The translations under genes were made by a program, and so were the position numbers. The notes beneath the pieces were generated by a model. The model saw nothing but the letters and a program-made list of their open reading frames with translations. It did no database searches and was not told where the DNA came from. From Candidatus Bathyarchaeota archaeon (GTDB lineage Archaea; Thermoproteota; Bathyarchaeia; Bathyarchaeales; DTEX01), in contig JANXEA010000007.1 of the NCBI GenBank assembly GCA_025059045.1, positions 62,001 to 126,000 of the forward strand: a stretch of 64,000 bases of DNA, written 5' to 3'. Below, piece after piece: positions 26,577-34,445 of the stretch. Every line of letters begins with the position of its first letter. The stretch's first letter is position 1.

Positions 26577-27730
26577 CTCAGATTATTGACAAACAGGTCA
26601 AACATGAATTCAGTATCATATGGTCCAGGAGAGGCTTCTGGATGCCACTGGAGTGCAAAGATCTTCCCGTCCTCGCTTCGTATTCCCTCAACAGTCTTAT
26701 CGTTTGCATTTATGAACCATAGCTTCAGAGGTGTTTTATTTAGCGACTCAGCTTTGGTCGCATAGCCGTGGTTCTGGGTAGTTATGTAGCAACGTCCACT
26801 CTCAATATCTAGGGCCGGCTGGTTCTGGGACCTGTGGCCGTACTTGAGCTTATATGTATCCCCGCCGGCCGCCAGAGAAATGATCTGATTGCCTAAGCAT
26901 ATCCCCATGATTGGCAGATTTTCTCTTATGAGATTATGAACGGTCTCTATGGTTTCTTCACATTTTTTCGGATCTCCCGGACCATTGCTTATCAATATTC
27001 CGTCAGGTTTGTACTCCATGATCTCATGTGAAGAGAAGTTGTATGGTACTCTTGCAACGTTGACTTTACGTTTAAGAAGATTCCTGATGATGCTTGCTTT
27101 TGATCCACAGTCTATGAGGACGACTTTCTTTCTTCCCCCTACATCATATGTTATAGGCTCGCTGATCGTTACTTCACCTGCTAAATCCCTTTTGTTTGGA
27201 TCTTCCACGGTCTTAACTTCCTTTAGGAGAGAATCAATCTTTGGTTCCTCTCCTCTGTTGCATACTTCGAGGATGCCTAGCATTACTCCCTTCTCCCGTA
27301 GCTTCTTCGTCAGCTTTCTCGTGTCAACTCCAAAGATTCCCGGTATGCCCTCGCTCCTTAACCATTCATCAAGAGTTCTTCTCGAAGCCCAGTGGTGCGG
27401 TTTAATACAAAGTTCATGAATGACAAGACCTGTAACCTTTATTCCAATGGACTCAAAATGGATTGGAATGTGAAACCCATCTGTTTGATAATCCGGAACG
27501 CCATAATTGCCTATCAATGGGTATGTGAGGGTTAAAATCTGACCATGATATGAAGGATCGGTTAACGCTTCGGGATAGCCAACCATGGACGTCGAAAAGA
27601 CAACTTCCCCAGAAACCTTGCCTGTTGAACCAAAGCCGTAACCGAGAAAGAAGCTACCGTCCTCAAGCACTAAGACGGCTTTTCTTTCTCTTTGAGGGCA
27701 TTTTTCAGTTTTCAAGTGACCCTTCCCCAA
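26573..27730 (-). CDS. carA: Carbamoyl-phosphate synthase small (glutaminase) subunit
   Basis: 385 residues. The N-terminal CPSase small domain (LEDGSFFLGYGFGSTG, STSMVGYPEALTDPSY) is followed by a class I glutamine amidotransferase. Its nucleophile is the Cys in MGICLGNQIISLAAG, with the His-Glu pair in LQWHPEASPGPYDT. It releases ammonia from glutamine for CarB. TTG 27730 is given; an in-frame TTG at 27715 with GGGGAAGG just upstream is at least as likely. The end overlaps carB by 4 bp. Confidence 0.96.
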   Translation of the reverse strand: MGKGHLKTEKCPQRERKAVLVLEDGSFFLGYGFGSTGKVSGEVVFSTSMVGYPEALTDPSYHGQILTLTYPLIGNYGVPDYQTDGFHIPIHFESIGIKVTGLVIHELCIKPHHWASRRTLDEWLRSEGIPGIFGVDTRKLTKKLREKGVMLGILEVCNRGEEPKIDSLLKEVKTVEDPNKRDLAGEVTISEPITYDVGGRKKVVLIDCGSKASIIRNLLKRKVNVARVPYNFSSHEIMEYKPDGILISNGPGDPKKCEETIETVHNLIRENLPIMGICLGNQIISLAAGGDTYKLKYGHRSQNQPALDIESGRCYITTQNHGYATKAESLNKTPLKLWFINANDKTVEGIRSEDGKIFALQWHPEASPGPYDTEFMFDLFVNNLR

Positions 27731-27770
27731 GCATTAAATGATCCTAAATTTAAACGTTACGGTAGGACTC

Positions 27771-29249
27771 TTATCGATCACTCGTCATTGACTCCAACAT
27801 TTTATCTATCTTAGCTGCGGACTCATCAAGAAGCCGCTTCTTACCTTTGGCCCATTCGCCGAAAAAGTTCAGAGAATCTAGGCGAGATTCTATCATCCTT
27901 TTAACCTCATCCTTTGCGGGTCCACCCTTCACTCTGTGAGATTCAATAAAGGTTGATTGGTCAATTGCAGTTTTGATGTCATTTTGGTCTAAGCAAATTT
28001 TATGAGGCCAAAAATCTTCGGAGATCTCTTTCAGAGTCTCTATGGTCAACTCATGCAAAGATTTGTTTTTCTCAATTAGTCTCTTCACGGCTGCTCCAAC
28101 GATTTTGTGTGCTACGCGAAATGGTATTCCGCATTTTCTGACTAGAATGTTGGCTAACTCTGTTGCGGTGGTGAAGCTAATGTGCGGCTTGTTTAGGGCA
28201 TCTGGTTTAACCTTGACCTCGATCATGAGTTCTGTTAAAATTCTGAGTGAGGCCTTCATTTCGTCGATTGAATCCCATAGTTTCGGGGTTATCTCTTGAA
28301 AATCAAGATTATAGCTTGAGGGAAGCGATTTCAACACGATTGCAGATGAGAAGAAATTGCCGATAATGAGCCCCATACGAGCTCTTATAACTTCGAGGAC
28401 ATCAGGGTTCTTCTTTTGAGGCATGATGCTGCTGGTTGAGGTGAATTCGTCTGGGAGGTCAATTATCCCGAAGTCCGCTGAACTCCACACTATTAGGTCC
28501 TCTGCGAGGCGGCTTAAATCTACAGCCATTATTGAAAGAGCAGCCAGAACCTCCAATATGAAATCTCTTGAACTTACAGCATCAAAAGAGTTTTCGACAA
28601 GTCCATTGAACCCAAGCATATTTGCAACTTTTTCCCTATTTATCGGAAAGCTTGTTGTTGCTAGGGCTCCAGAACCCATTGGGCAAAGGTCTACACGTTC
28701 ATAAGCTTCCCTCAGCCTCTTCAGATTCCTGCTGAATATATCGCATTGCGCCACAAGATAATGGGCAAATGTGGTCGGCTGGGCTGGTTGAAAATGAGTA
28801 TATCCGGGAATTATGGTTCCAATCTCGTTCTGAGCCTTTATAAGAAGAGATTCTTCAAAACACAGGATTGCCTCAACTAATTCTAATAATTCCTCTCGAA
28901 GTTGCATCCTTATAGCGGTAGCCACCTGATCGTTCCTACTTTTGGCGATATTCAGGTTTCCGCCAACATCCATCCCTACTGCCTCAATTACTGCTTCCTC
29001 AACGGCCATGTGAATGTCTTCAGCAGCTGTTGCTTCCTTCAAGTGCTCGTCCAGATTCCTTAATGCTCCGAGAATCTTCTTTCCATCAGCCTCGCTGATT
29101 ATACCTTCCTCGGTCAGCATCATAACATGTGCCTTGTTTATCCTGACGACCTGCTTTAAGATTCGGGCATCATCCATCCTTGACGAGATGAAATCAGAAA
29201 TGTCCTTCTGAGTTGGTCCAAGCCGGCCATCTCTTAAGAGAGTAGACAT
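27771..29249 (-). CDS. argH: Argininosuccinate lyase
   Basis: 492 residues. The superfamily signature TSSIMPQKKNPDVLEVIR is intact, with KSRNDQVAT and the catalytic-region TRDFILEV-type segment (VSSRDFILEVL). It cleaves argininosuccinate to arginine and fumarate. It starts 3 bp after argG stops and is followed after 40 bp by carA, forming a four-gene arginine operon. The C-terminal region is slightly extended relative to the core family. Confidence 0.96.
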   Translation of the reverse strand: MSTLLRDGRLGPTQKDISDFISSRMDDARILKQVVRINKAHVMMLTEEGIISEADGKKILGALRNLDEHLKEATAAEDIHMAVEEAVIEAVGMDVGGNLNIAKSRNDQVATAIRMQLREELLELVEAILCFEESLLIKAQNEIGTIIPGYTHFQPAQPTTFAHYLVAQCDIFSRNLKRLREAYERVDLCPMGSGALATTSFPINREKVANMLGFNGLVENSFDAVSSRDFILEVLAALSIMAVDLSRLAEDLIVWSSADFGIIDLPDEFTSTSSIMPQKKNPDVLEVIRARMGLIIGNFFSSAIVLKSLPSSYNLDFQEITPKLWDSIDEMKASLRILTELMIEVKVKPDALNKPHISFTTATELANILVRKCGIPFRVAHKIVGAAVKRLIEKNKSLHELTIETLKEISEDFWPHKICLDQNDIKTAIDQSTFIESHRVKGGPAKDEVKRMIESRLDSLNFFGEWAKGKKRLLDESAAKIDKMLESMTSDR

Positions 29250-29252
29250 TTG

Positions 29253-30455
29253 CTATTTCCTCTTCATCCTCTTTATCGCATTAGCAACTCTTGTCGGTAG
29301 GCCCCAAAGCTCTATGAAGCCGGCTGAGGATGCTTGATTGAATGTTGTGCCTACATCGTAGGTGGCTAGGTTTATATCATAGAGCGAAAATGGTGATGAG
29401 CGGCCGACAACCTGAGCGTTTCCCTTGTAAACTTTGACCTTTACAGTTCCGCAGACCCTTTCCTGTGTTTTATCTATGAATGCGTCGAGGTCCTCTCGTA
29501 GTGGATCCATCCATAATCCAGTGTATACAAGGTATGCCCAGAGACTATCCACTTGCTGCTTGAATTGGAGTTCATGCCTGGTTAGAACCATCTTCTCAAG
29601 GTCTTTGTGAGCTTCAATAATCACTGTTGCTGCTGGGCATTCATAGACTTCGCGGGATTTTATCCCTACCAACCGATCTTCAATGTGGTCTATTCGTCCA
29701 ACCCCATGTCTTCCAGCAATCTCGTTAACTCTCTCTATTAATGAGACTGGATCCATTCTTTCACCATTTACGCCCTCTGGGGTGCCATTGTAAAATTCAA
29801 TTGAGAGGTATTCTGGTTTCTCCGGCGCCTTCTCAGGGGATGATGTCCATTCATACGCGTCTTCAGGAGGCTCTTTTTCAGGATGTTCCAGAACCCCGCA
29901 CTCAACCGATCTACCCCAGAGGTTTTGGTCTATGCTGTACGGTCGATCCAAGTCGACTGGGATTGGAATATTATTCGCTTTTGCGAATTCTATTTCCGCG
30001 TCCCTAGTTAATCCCCATTCCCTAACTGGTGCAAATATATCGATGCTTGGATCCAGCGCTTTGACGGATACCTCTATTCTAACCTGATCGTTTCCTTTGC
30101 CTGTGCACCCGTGGGCTACGATCTTAGCCCCTTCCTCATGCGCGACCTCAACAAGCTTCTCAGCAATCAATGGTCTCGATAGGGCTGTGCTTAATGGATA
30201 TTTCCCCTCGTATAGGGCGTTAGCCTTTATCGCTGGGAGGACATATCTTCGCGCAAACTCCTCCTTTGCGTCTATCGAGTAATGCTTTAATACTCCTAAG
30301 CTTAGCGCTTTTGCCTTTATCTCCTCCAGATCCTCCTTTTGCCCCACATCTAATGTTACTGTTATAACATCCGCGTCCAGTTTCTGTTGTAGCCATTTTA
30401 TCATAACTGATGTGTCTAGGCCGCCTGAATAGGCGAGCACTACCTTCTTAGCCAT
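29253..30455 (-). CDS. argG: Argininosuccinate synthase
   Basis: 400 residues, standard length. The ATP pyrophosphatase loop AYSGGLDTSV lies at residues 8-17. HGCTGKGNDQVRIE and DQNLWGRSVECG are conserved substrate-binding segments. It joins citrulline and aspartate using ATP. ATG 30455 has TGAGGAGAA upstream and is the first gene of the argGH-carAB operon. The divergent HTH/ACT-like gene and the operator at 30511-30552 suggest regulated expression. Ornithine carbamoyltransferase is not in the window. Confidence 0.97.
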   Translation of the reverse strand: MAKKVVLAYSGGLDTSVMIKWLQQKLDADVITVTLDVGQKEDLEEIKAKALSLGVLKHYSIDAKEEFARRYVLPAIKANALYEGKYPLSTALSRPLIAEKLVEVAHEEGAKIVAHGCTGKGNDQVRIEVSVKALDPSIDIFAPVREWGLTRDAEIEFAKANNIPIPVDLDRPYSIDQNLWGRSVECGVLEHPEKEPPEDAYEWTSSPEKAPEKPEYLSIEFYNGTPEGVNGERMDPVSLIERVNEIAGRHGVGRIDHIEDRLVGIKSREVYECPAATVIIEAHKDLEKMVLTRHELQFKQQVDSLWAYLVYTGLWMDPLREDLDAFIDKTQERVCGTVKVKVYKGNAQVVGRSSPFSLYDINLATYDVGTTFNQASSAGFIELWGLPTRVANAIKRMKRK

Positions 30456-30510
30456 AGGGCATTCTCCTCAAATTTTAGTCTGAAGGGAAGGGAAAAATTT
30501 AATAAATTCT

Positions 30511-30552
30511 TTTCGGTCATTTTTAACCAAGAATGTGAATTGATGACCGAAA
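30511..30552. promoter_or_regulatory. Inverted-repeat operator between argG and the divergent regulator
   Basis: TTTCGGTCAT (30511-30520) is matched exactly by ATGACCGAAA (30543-30552) with a 22-nt spacer. A further GGTC half-site follows at 30556-30559, forming a GACC-N6-GGTC palindrome over the regulator start codon. AT-rich TATA candidates lie alongside at about 30495-30510. The layout suggests autoregulation of the downstream gene and control of the argG operon. Binding by that protein is inferred. Confidence 0.55.
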
Positions 30553-31242
30553 TTGGTCGATTCGCTCTCGAAAGCCGTCCAGACGCTCATCGATAATGAC
30601 TCCTCAATTCGGGACGCGCTGGAGAGAGGTTACGCCAACTATTCAGCGGTCGCTCGCCTACTAAAACCGAAGATCGAAGAAGTCTTGGGCAGAACTGTCA
30701 CAATCAGCGGTTTGACGACTGCTGTCAAAAGGGCAAAGAGATATGGAACCCCAAGAGCGGATTCTCTAAAGATTATAGCGGAAAGTACAATAAACCTCAG
30801 AACACATGTCGCAAAGATATCTTTGGAGAAGACGAGAAGGAATCTGGAAAAGGCAAGGCTCCTCTCAGCAGATTTCCCAGAAGCCTTTTTCCAAGTTCTA
30901 GAGGGCGCGACAACCTTAACATTAATCACAGATCAGAAGATATTTGGAAAAGTGTGCTCAACATTTCCCAGCGAGGAAATCCTTGAGAAAAAAGAAGATT
31001 TGGCGGCGATAATTCTTCAAAGTCCCAAGGAAATCGTTAATACTCCAGGATGCATCTCAATCTTTTACAGTCTCCTCTCAAGGTGGCAGATAAACATCGA
31101 GGAGACAATCAGCTGCTACAATGAAACCATCATTATAATAAGGATGGAGGACGCCCCAAAATCTTTCAGCCTAATGACCGAACTAATCTCCAACACGGGA
31201 AGGATGCTGAAGGAAACTGTGAGAGAACATATGCGGTGTTGA
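30553..31242 (+). CDS. Putative HTH plus ACT-like domain regulator, divergent from argG
   Basis: 229 residues from TTG 30553; a stop lies three codons upstream in frame. The N-terminal third (NYSAVARLLKPKIEEVLG, ISGLTTAVKRAKRYG) looks like a small helix-turn-helix unit. The C-terminal part has two beta-alpha-beta stretches: TTLTLITDQKIFGKV and PGCISIFYSLLSRWQINIEE followed by ETIIIIRMED. This pattern is typical of paired ACT domains that sense amino acids. The divergent position and the shared inverted repeat make it a candidate regulator of arginine genes. The family name is not known to me. Confidence 0.65.
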   Translation: MVDSLSKAVQTLIDNDSSIRDALERGYANYSAVARLLKPKIEEVLGRTVTISGLTTAVKRAKRYGTPRADSLKIIAESTINLRTHVAKISLEKTRRNLEKARLLSADFPEAFFQVLEGATTLTLITDQKIFGKVCSTFPSEEILEKKEDLAAIILQSPKEIVNTPGCISIFYSLLSRWQINIEETISCYNETIIIIRMEDAPKSFSLMTELISNTGRMLKETVREHMRC

Positions 31243-31255
31243 TCACCCTTAAACG

Positions 31256-31366
31256 ATGAAAAATTATCTTAAACGTGACGCAAAAAGGGGAATTCAACTA
31301 GTCAAGCCAGTGTTCGAATATGTCTGCGACTATAACGGCAATAAATTCTTCAGGAAAAGAAAGTAA
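31256..31366 (+). CDS. Possible 36-residue basic peptide
   Basis: An ATG frame of 36 codons, Lys/Arg-rich (starts MKNYLKRDAKRG, ends FFRKRK), lies between the regulator and the integrase/TBP gene. There is no clear ribosome site and no recognised family. It may be a small gene or a fragment of element-borne coding. Confidence 0.2.
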   Translation: MKNYLKRDAKRGIQLVKPVFEYVCDYNGNKFFRKRK

Positions 31367-31386
31367 CCATTACGATATTTTTAGCA

Positions 31387-32043
31387 GTGTCCGGGGTCGT
31401 TGTAAGCGGGGTAGGTGCCCGCTTACCAAATGGGCGCGAATTACTTTCCCCGCTTTTAAGTTCAGGGGCCTCTTCGCTTCCGGGTGTTGAAGTGAGGGGT
31501 GGAATATACGACTTCGAAGGGAGGGTTGAGTGTTATAGGCGGCTGATTGCAAAGTTGCCCAACGGCCAGATGGCCGTCCGCTTTCTGGACCACCTTGGCA
31601 GTTTGGGCCTAAGCCAAGCGGCGCTGAGCAACTACGCCAGCCACCTTGTAGTGATCCTGCGGCTGATGGACTTTGACCCGGCTAGGGCAACCCGCAGCGA
31701 TGTGGAGCGGGTTGTGGCCGCCATAAACCGGAACAGGCTCTGGAGGGAGGCAACTAAGCATCATAAGAGGGTTGTGCTGCGAAAGTTAATACAATACGCC
31801 AAGTATGGAAGCTGCGATAAGACTAATCCGCTGCCGCCTGAGGTAAGCTGGATCAAGCTTGCAAGGCAAGATAAGGGCTCGCGTATGACGCCTGAAAAGT
31901 TTCCAGGAGCGTCCGTCAAACTCGGGGATAAAACCATCCTGGTCTTATCCTCAGGCCGCCTCGTATGCGTAGGATCCAAATCGCTTATGGAGGCAAGCCA
32001 AACGATTTACCAATTTAAGCAAATGCTCGCTTCCATGCGGTAA
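31387..32043 (+). CDS. Integrase core-binding domain joined to a TBP-like repeat
   Basis: 218 residues from GTG 31387. Residues about 45-155 match the SAM-like core-binding domain of archaeal tyrosine recombinases (FLDHLGSLGLSQAALSNYAS, ATRSDVERVVAAINR, LPPEVSWIKLARQ). Where the catalytic domain with R..HxxR..Y should begin, the sequence instead reads PEKFPGASVKL, ILVLSSGRLVCVGSKS and MEASQTIYQFKQML. This is the hallmark of one TATA-binding-protein repeat (PE.FPG, SSGK.VC.GAKS). No recombinase catalytic residues are present. The N-terminal GVVVSGVGARL could be the first strand of the same repeat, in which case the integrase domain is inserted into it. Third positions are clearly GC-richer than in neighbouring genes, suggesting transfer. 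A DNA-binding regulator of a mobile element is one possibility. Confidence 0.75.
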   Translation: MSGVVVSGVGARLPNGRELLSPLLSSGASSLPGVEVRGGIYDFEGRVECYRRLIAKLPNGQMAVRFLDHLGSLGLSQAALSNYASHLVVILRLMDFDPARATRSDVERVVAAINRNRLWREATKHHKRVVLRKLIQYAKYGSCDKTNPLPPEVSWIKLARQDKGSRMTPEKFPGASVKLGDKTILVLSSGRLVCVGSKSLMEASQTIYQFKQMLASMR

Positions 32044-32094
32044 ATAACTTTATATGTTTCCCGAACCCATTTTTGTTCGTGGTGATTTAGGTGT

Positions 32095-32124
32095 CCCGCC
32101 TTCAAAATGTTGAGGGAAGGCGGG
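32095..32124. repeat. 9-bp perfect hairpin after the integrase/TBP gene
   Basis: CCCGCCTTC (32095-32103) pairs with GAAGGCGGG (32116-32124) around a 12-nt loop, 51 bp after the stop codon. It could be a transcription-terminating or RNA-stabilising hairpin, or part of a mobile-element end. No T-tract follows directly. Confidence 0.4.
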
Positions 32125-32167
32125 GAGAAGTAATTTGCACCCAAAGTGACAGTAGGAGGGGTTGGAT

Positions 32168-32272
32168 TTGAACGCTTCTAAGGCATGGCGAAAACTTCCG
32201 CAAACACCCTCTTTTTCGTGGTTAAGAGTTTTGGTGGTTCTTTTTAGCGGAAAGTCCAATGATAGTTTTTAG
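32168..32272 (+). CDS. Possible 34-residue small ORF or gene-start fragment
   Basis: A GGAGGGG ribosome site (32155-32161) precedes TTG 32168 by 6 nt. The frame reads WRKLPQTPSFSWLRVLVVLF before stopping at 32270. A strong ribosome site with sensible codons suggests either a short real gene or the 5' end of a deleted one. No family is recognised. Confidence 0.25.
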   Translation: MNASKAWRKLPQTPSFSWLRVLVVLFSGKSNDSF

Positions 32273-32509
32273 GTTTAGCTGCTCGCTTGAGCATATAAAT
32301 GCTCGTTATTAGCGAATGCTATATTTTCAAGTTTGATATAACGTGTTTTAAGAATACATTTGGTTCTTGCGTAACATCTGCGTTTATGTTTGTGCCGATT
32401 AATCAGGAAACTGAGTGCACACAGTAGGAGTCAAGCGTTTCGAAAGCTTTGCTGATTATTTCTAGGCTGTGGCCGTATTGTCGTTGTCTCTTTTTTGGTT
32501 AGTTTTGTT

Positions 32510-32844
32510 TTACTGATGTTGTCTATGTATACTTTTGCTGTTCATTTGGGTATGACGGCTACGCCTAAGCGGATGACAACATTGATACTTATGCCTATTT
32601 TGGTGAGATGGTCTACTCTTATAGTATTGGTAAGGCTATTGAGGATGGGTTTTCGGCGCCTTTCCAGATTTTTAAGGCGTTTACGAATATTGACCGTGAT
32701 GGTTTGCACATCAAAGATGCGTTGTATCAAGGTGCTCAGTTCTATATTCCTGAAGAGGCTGATTTGAAGGAAATTTATACTTTGGAGGATTTTGAGCGGG
32801 AGATTGTTTTGCCCGATAGGACGGCTAAGATTTGTGACTATTGA
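32510..32844 (+). pseudogene. Broken type I restriction HsdR / DEAD-helicase fragment
   Basis: In one frame the sequence reads AVHLGMTATPKR, the helicase motif III region. One base out of frame it continues DNIDTYAYFGEMVYSYSIGK, then AIEDGFSAPFQ and DFEREIVLPDRT. These are consecutive segments of type I restriction R-subunits (GLTATP.R, TY.YFG.PVY.YSL..GIEDGFLAP, Y...DFER...L..RT). The frameshift falls near 32573. The DNA-cleavage N-terminus and most of the helicase are gone. No hsdM or hsdS is present. Confidence 0.75.
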
Positions 32845-32888
32845 CTAATTTGTTCTTCTCCTTGATTAACTCTCGGCCCACCTAATTA

Positions 32889-34445
32889 TTAGATCTCTAT
32901 CTTTAAAGATTCCGTGGTTAATCTTTTGGAGAGAAAATGGTAAACAAGATATGAGTATAGCATGATGACGGGAGACACGATCATATTAGTGACCAGGTCG
33001 ATATTAAGGATTGACATAATAATCATATAGGTAAATACAGGAGAGAGCAGTAGACCATATAGAATCATCGTGAGAAGTGCTAGGAGAAGTGAAGATACAG
33101 GTTTTCTGGACTTACTAATAAAATGTATGATGGTGTAAAGATTTAATGAGCAGCCTATTAGCGAGTTCGAAGCGATCACCACAGTGTACGTCAAACTATC
33201 CCTTAGTGAGAAGAGGCTTGCTGCATATAATGCTGTGAGGATTATTTGCGGAATTGCATAGGATAGCAGGATTAAATCGTAGAGTAGCGCCTTCAAAGTT
33301 TTTTCAAGACCATCAATCGTGGTGAGAGGTATCCAAAGATTATTGAATTCCCCAAGCCTCCACTGGCTCGCAAGAATGTTGGGGACGAGAAATGAATAAA
33401 AGATGAGTAAGAAAGGTGCGATGGATACAGGCGCATTCCTTAACCCCGTACCGAAAAATATGGCGACGTAGATGATAAATATGAGTAGGGTTCCGAAAAG
33501 GCTGCCATCCCTAGCCATCCTGATAAACTCCTTCTTCATGAGGAATAGAATCAATGGCTTTGGGGTGAAGCCTAAAGTGATTCTTAACCCGCCGATCTTT
33601 GAATACTGCCTAACTGAAGTCTGGAATCGAATGTTTTGCATCCTCATCGAAGTGTCGAAGGGAGATATTAAGGGTGTGGGCTTTGTGTATGGAAAGAAGT
33701 TTTTTGAAGATGCAGACAGAAACGGCAGAAACGTCATAATGAAGAAAGTTAAGAGCCCAATTACTGACTCAAGAGGCGGCGGCCTATCATATAGAAGGTT
33801 TATGATAGACCGAGCTAAGATCGATGAGGGAAGTGGAATATCTCCATAGCCAATTGGAAAGTATCCAATAAAATTGAAGGCAGGCATGACAAATATTGCA
33901 AGAATCCCAGCGGAGAGAGTATTCGCCAACAGCCTATGACCTATCGACCTAAGTATCGAAAAGAAGATCTTCAGGAAGATAAGCGAAAAAAGGAAAAGGA
34001 AAGAGAGAGCCAAGGTAATGACCAGCGTCGACACTGATACGCTCAACATAACCGATGCGAGAGGCAGGATGGCGAAACACACAAAGTAGAAGATTGAATA
34101 CATGACCAGATCGGAAAGTATGCTGGCAACCAAGTATGTTCGTGGAGAAACAGGTGAAGTTAGAATCACATCATACTCATATTCAAAAACCATCATGCCC
34201 CTAAACGAAGTTAGTATTGTAATGATGATGAAAAAGCTGAGAAATGCCGACAGTTGGTCAATATATGGGAGCAGATTAATTCCGGTCTTAATAGCATTTG
34301 CCGCTGCAAAAGCCATACCCGCACTTGCGAAAAGGAAATACACGACCCAAAAGATGGTTAGAGCCATATTCGCCTTTGACGCCCTTAACGTTCCAAGGAA
34401 AACTTTAAGCTTGAATCTGAAAATACTCCAGAGAATGCGCATCAT
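32889..34445 (-). CDS. ABC transporter permease, large polytopic
   Basis: About 518 residues with roughly 12 hydrophobic segments in two sets (about residues 27-250 and 325-510) joined by a soluble stretch holding SASSKNFFPYTKPTPLISPF. The segment MKKEFIRMARDGSLFGTLLI begins the second half, as in ABC-2-like export permeases. ATG 34445 overlaps the ATPase stop (TGATG) and has AGGA 7 nt upstream; GTG 34448 is an alternative. Paired with the adjacent ATPase it forms an exporter of unknown substrate. Confidence 0.82.
   Translation of the reverse strand: MMRILWSIFRFKLKVFLGTLRASKANMALTIFWVVYFLFASAGMAFAAANAIKTGINLLPYIDQLSAFLSFFIIITILTSFRGMMVFEYEYDVILTSPVSPRTYLVASILSDLVMYSIFYFVCFAILPLASVMLSVSVSTLVITLALSFLFLFSLIFLKIFFSILRSIGHRLLANTLSAGILAIFVMPAFNFIGYFPIGYGDIPLPSSILARSIINLLYDRPPPLESVIGLLTFFIMTFLPFLSASSKNFFPYTKPTPLISPFDTSMRMQNIRFQTSVRQYSKIGGLRITLGFTPKPLILFLMKKEFIRMARDGSLFGTLLIFIIYVAIFFGTGLRNAPVSIAPFLLIFYSFLVPNILASQWRLGEFNNLWIPLTTIDGLEKTLKALLYDLILLSYAIPQIILTALYAASLFSLRDSLTYTVVIASNSLIGCSLNLYTIIHFISKSRKPVSSLLLALLTMILYGLLLSPVFTYMIIMSILNIDLVTNMIVSPVIMLYSYLVYHFLSKRLTTESLKIEI

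Noticed and set aside
26949-27419. 156-codon plus-strand frame inside carA
   Set aside because: Shadow of a highly conserved gene; its translation has no recognisable domains.
32160-32175. TTGGATTTGAAC, which resembles the T-arm of a tRNA on the minus strand and might be an integrase attachment site
   Set aside because: The flanking bases do not form a T-stem (AAGCG versus CCAAC), no acceptor or anticodon arm follows, and no full tRNA copy with this 3' end is in the window.
32050-32259. 69-codon minus-strand frame after the integrase/TBP gene
   Set aside because: It spans the GC-rich hairpin, has no ribosome site and no family features.
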